From the NCBI GenBank assembly GCA_000432335.1, contig HF995327.1, positions 1-12,212 on the forward strand: a DNA stretch of 12,212 bases, in the 5' to 3' direction. The stretch is from Firmicutes bacterium CAG:646. Lineage in GTDB: Bacteria > Bacillota > Clostridia > Lachnospirales > Lachnospiraceae. The notes below the pieces were generated by a model. It saw only the letters and a list, made by a program, of their open reading frames with translations. It had not been told where the DNA came from and ran no database searches. Shown here in pieces: positions 11,608-12,212 of this stretch (position 1 is its first letter; the number at the start of each line of letters is the position of its first letter). The position numbers and the translations under genes were made by a program.

Positions 11608-12144
11608 ATGGCAGGATATAGAAAACTGAGCAGAACATCTGCACAGAGAAAAGCATTGATCAGAAACCAGGTAACAAATCTGTTATATCATGGTAAAATT
11701 GTTACAACAGAAGCAAAAGCAAAAGAGATCCGCAAAGTTGCAGAAGGTCTTATTGCTCTGGCGGTAAAAGAGAAAGACAATTTCGAAAAAGTAACAGTTA
11801 CAGCTAAAGTTGCACGTAAAGACGCAGAAGGCAAGAGAGTGAAAGAAGTAGTTGACGGTAAGAAAGTTACTGTATATGATGAAGTACAGAAAGAGATTAC
11901 CAAAGACGCTCCTTCCAGACTTCATGCAAGACGTCAGATGATGAAAGTATTCTACCCGGTTAAAGTTGTTCCTACAGAAGCTGCCGGAAAGAAGAAAAAT
12001 ACAAAGAACATTGATATGGCTGAGAAGATGTTTACAGAGATCGCTCCAAAATACGAAGGTCGTAACGGTGGTTACACAAGAATCATCAAAATCGGACCTC
12101 GTAAGGGTGATGCAGCGATGGAAGTTGTTCTGGAGCTGGTTTAA
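11608..12144 (+). CDS. rplQ: 50S ribosomal protein L17, long form
   Basis: L17 binds 23S rRNA near the peptide exit tunnel. The product from ATG 11608 is 178 residues, clearly longer than the roughly 120 residues of the Bacillus protein. The N-terminal part (AGYRKLSRTSAQRKALIRNQ, 2-21) and the C-terminal part (RLHARRQ at 104-110, then GGYTRIIKIGPRKGDAAMEV) are canonical. Between them, residues about 57-103 form an extra block rich in Lys, Val and Glu (VTVTAKVARKDAEGKRVKEV, 62-81). The frame is open from ATG 11593, but that codon overlaps the GGAGG at 11595-11599 serving 11608. It ends the alpha operon in this window; 68 bp of non-coding sequence follow. Confidence 0.96.
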   Translation: MAGYRKLSRTSAQRKALIRNQVTNLLYHGKIVTTEAKAKEIRKVAEGLIALAVKEKDNFEKVTVTAKVARKDAEGKRVKEVVDGKKVTVYDEVQKEITKDAPSRLHARRQMMKVFYPVKVVPTEAAGKKKNTKNIDMAEKMFTEIAPKYEGRNGGYTRIIKIGPRKGDAAMEVVLELV

Positions 12145-12212
12145 TCTGAATATTGTAAAAATTGCCGCAACTAGTATAGAATAAACTAAATTTCTGCTAT
12201 ATATTTTTGAGA

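Noticed and set aside
12153..12182. Possible promoter after rplQ (TTGTAA with TATAGA or TAGAAT)
   Set aside because: Spacings of 16 and 18 bases with weak hexamers in AT-rich sequence; the gene it would serve is outside the window.

Overview
The window is a ribosomal-protein locus carrying the 3' half of the S10-spc region and the alpha operon, all on the plus strand. Every gene is a recognisable core gene. Gene order (rpsQ-rplN-rplX-rplE-rpsZ-rpsH-rplF-rplR-rpsE-rpmD-rplO-secY-adk-map-KOW protein-infA-rpmJ-rpsM-rpsK-rpsD-rpoA-rplQ), the zinc-type S14 and L36, AGGAGG ribosome binding sites, heavy AGA arginine use and the protein sequences point to a low-to-moderate GC Clostridia, most likely family Lachnospiraceae. 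The genus cannot be fixed from the sequence alone.

Layout: 5-4640 is a tightly packed run of ribosomal proteins, broken by two gaps of about 195 bp on either side of rpsH. 4652-7970 holds the translocon channel SecY, adenylate kinase, methionine aminopeptidase, a small KOW-domain RNA-binding protein and IF-1. 7971-8528 is a 558-bp gap with a long fold-back element, a segment of unknown origin, two good sigma-A promoters and a terminator overlapping the second promoter. rpmJ follows, then a 348-bp structured gap, then rpsM-rpsK-rpsD, rpoA and rplQ. The end of rplQ is complete and 68 bp of non-coding sequence follow.

How it works together: the genes supply 30S and 50S proteins, the RNA polymerase alpha subunit, protein export (SecY), N-terminal methionine removal (Map) and initiation (IF-1), so translation, transcription and secretion capacity are co-expressed. 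The layout suggests (inference) that the spc unit ends after infA and that the alpha unit starts anew at a promoter near 8362-8390.

No unknown protein system is present. The part worth a second look is the non-coding DNA. The rpsZ-rpsH and rpsH-rplF gaps carry three related copies of a short element whose closing stem shows compensating base changes. The terminator before rpmJ shares its 5' arm with a promoter. The rpmJ-rpsM gap is a series of helices including a three-way-junction shape with an alternative pairing. rpsK lacks a normal Shine-Dalgarno sequence, and rplQ is preceded by a long stem that ends against its ribosome binding site. L17 itself carries an internal insertion of roughly 45 residues compared with the short Bacillus-type protein. 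All folds were found by eye; none was computed.
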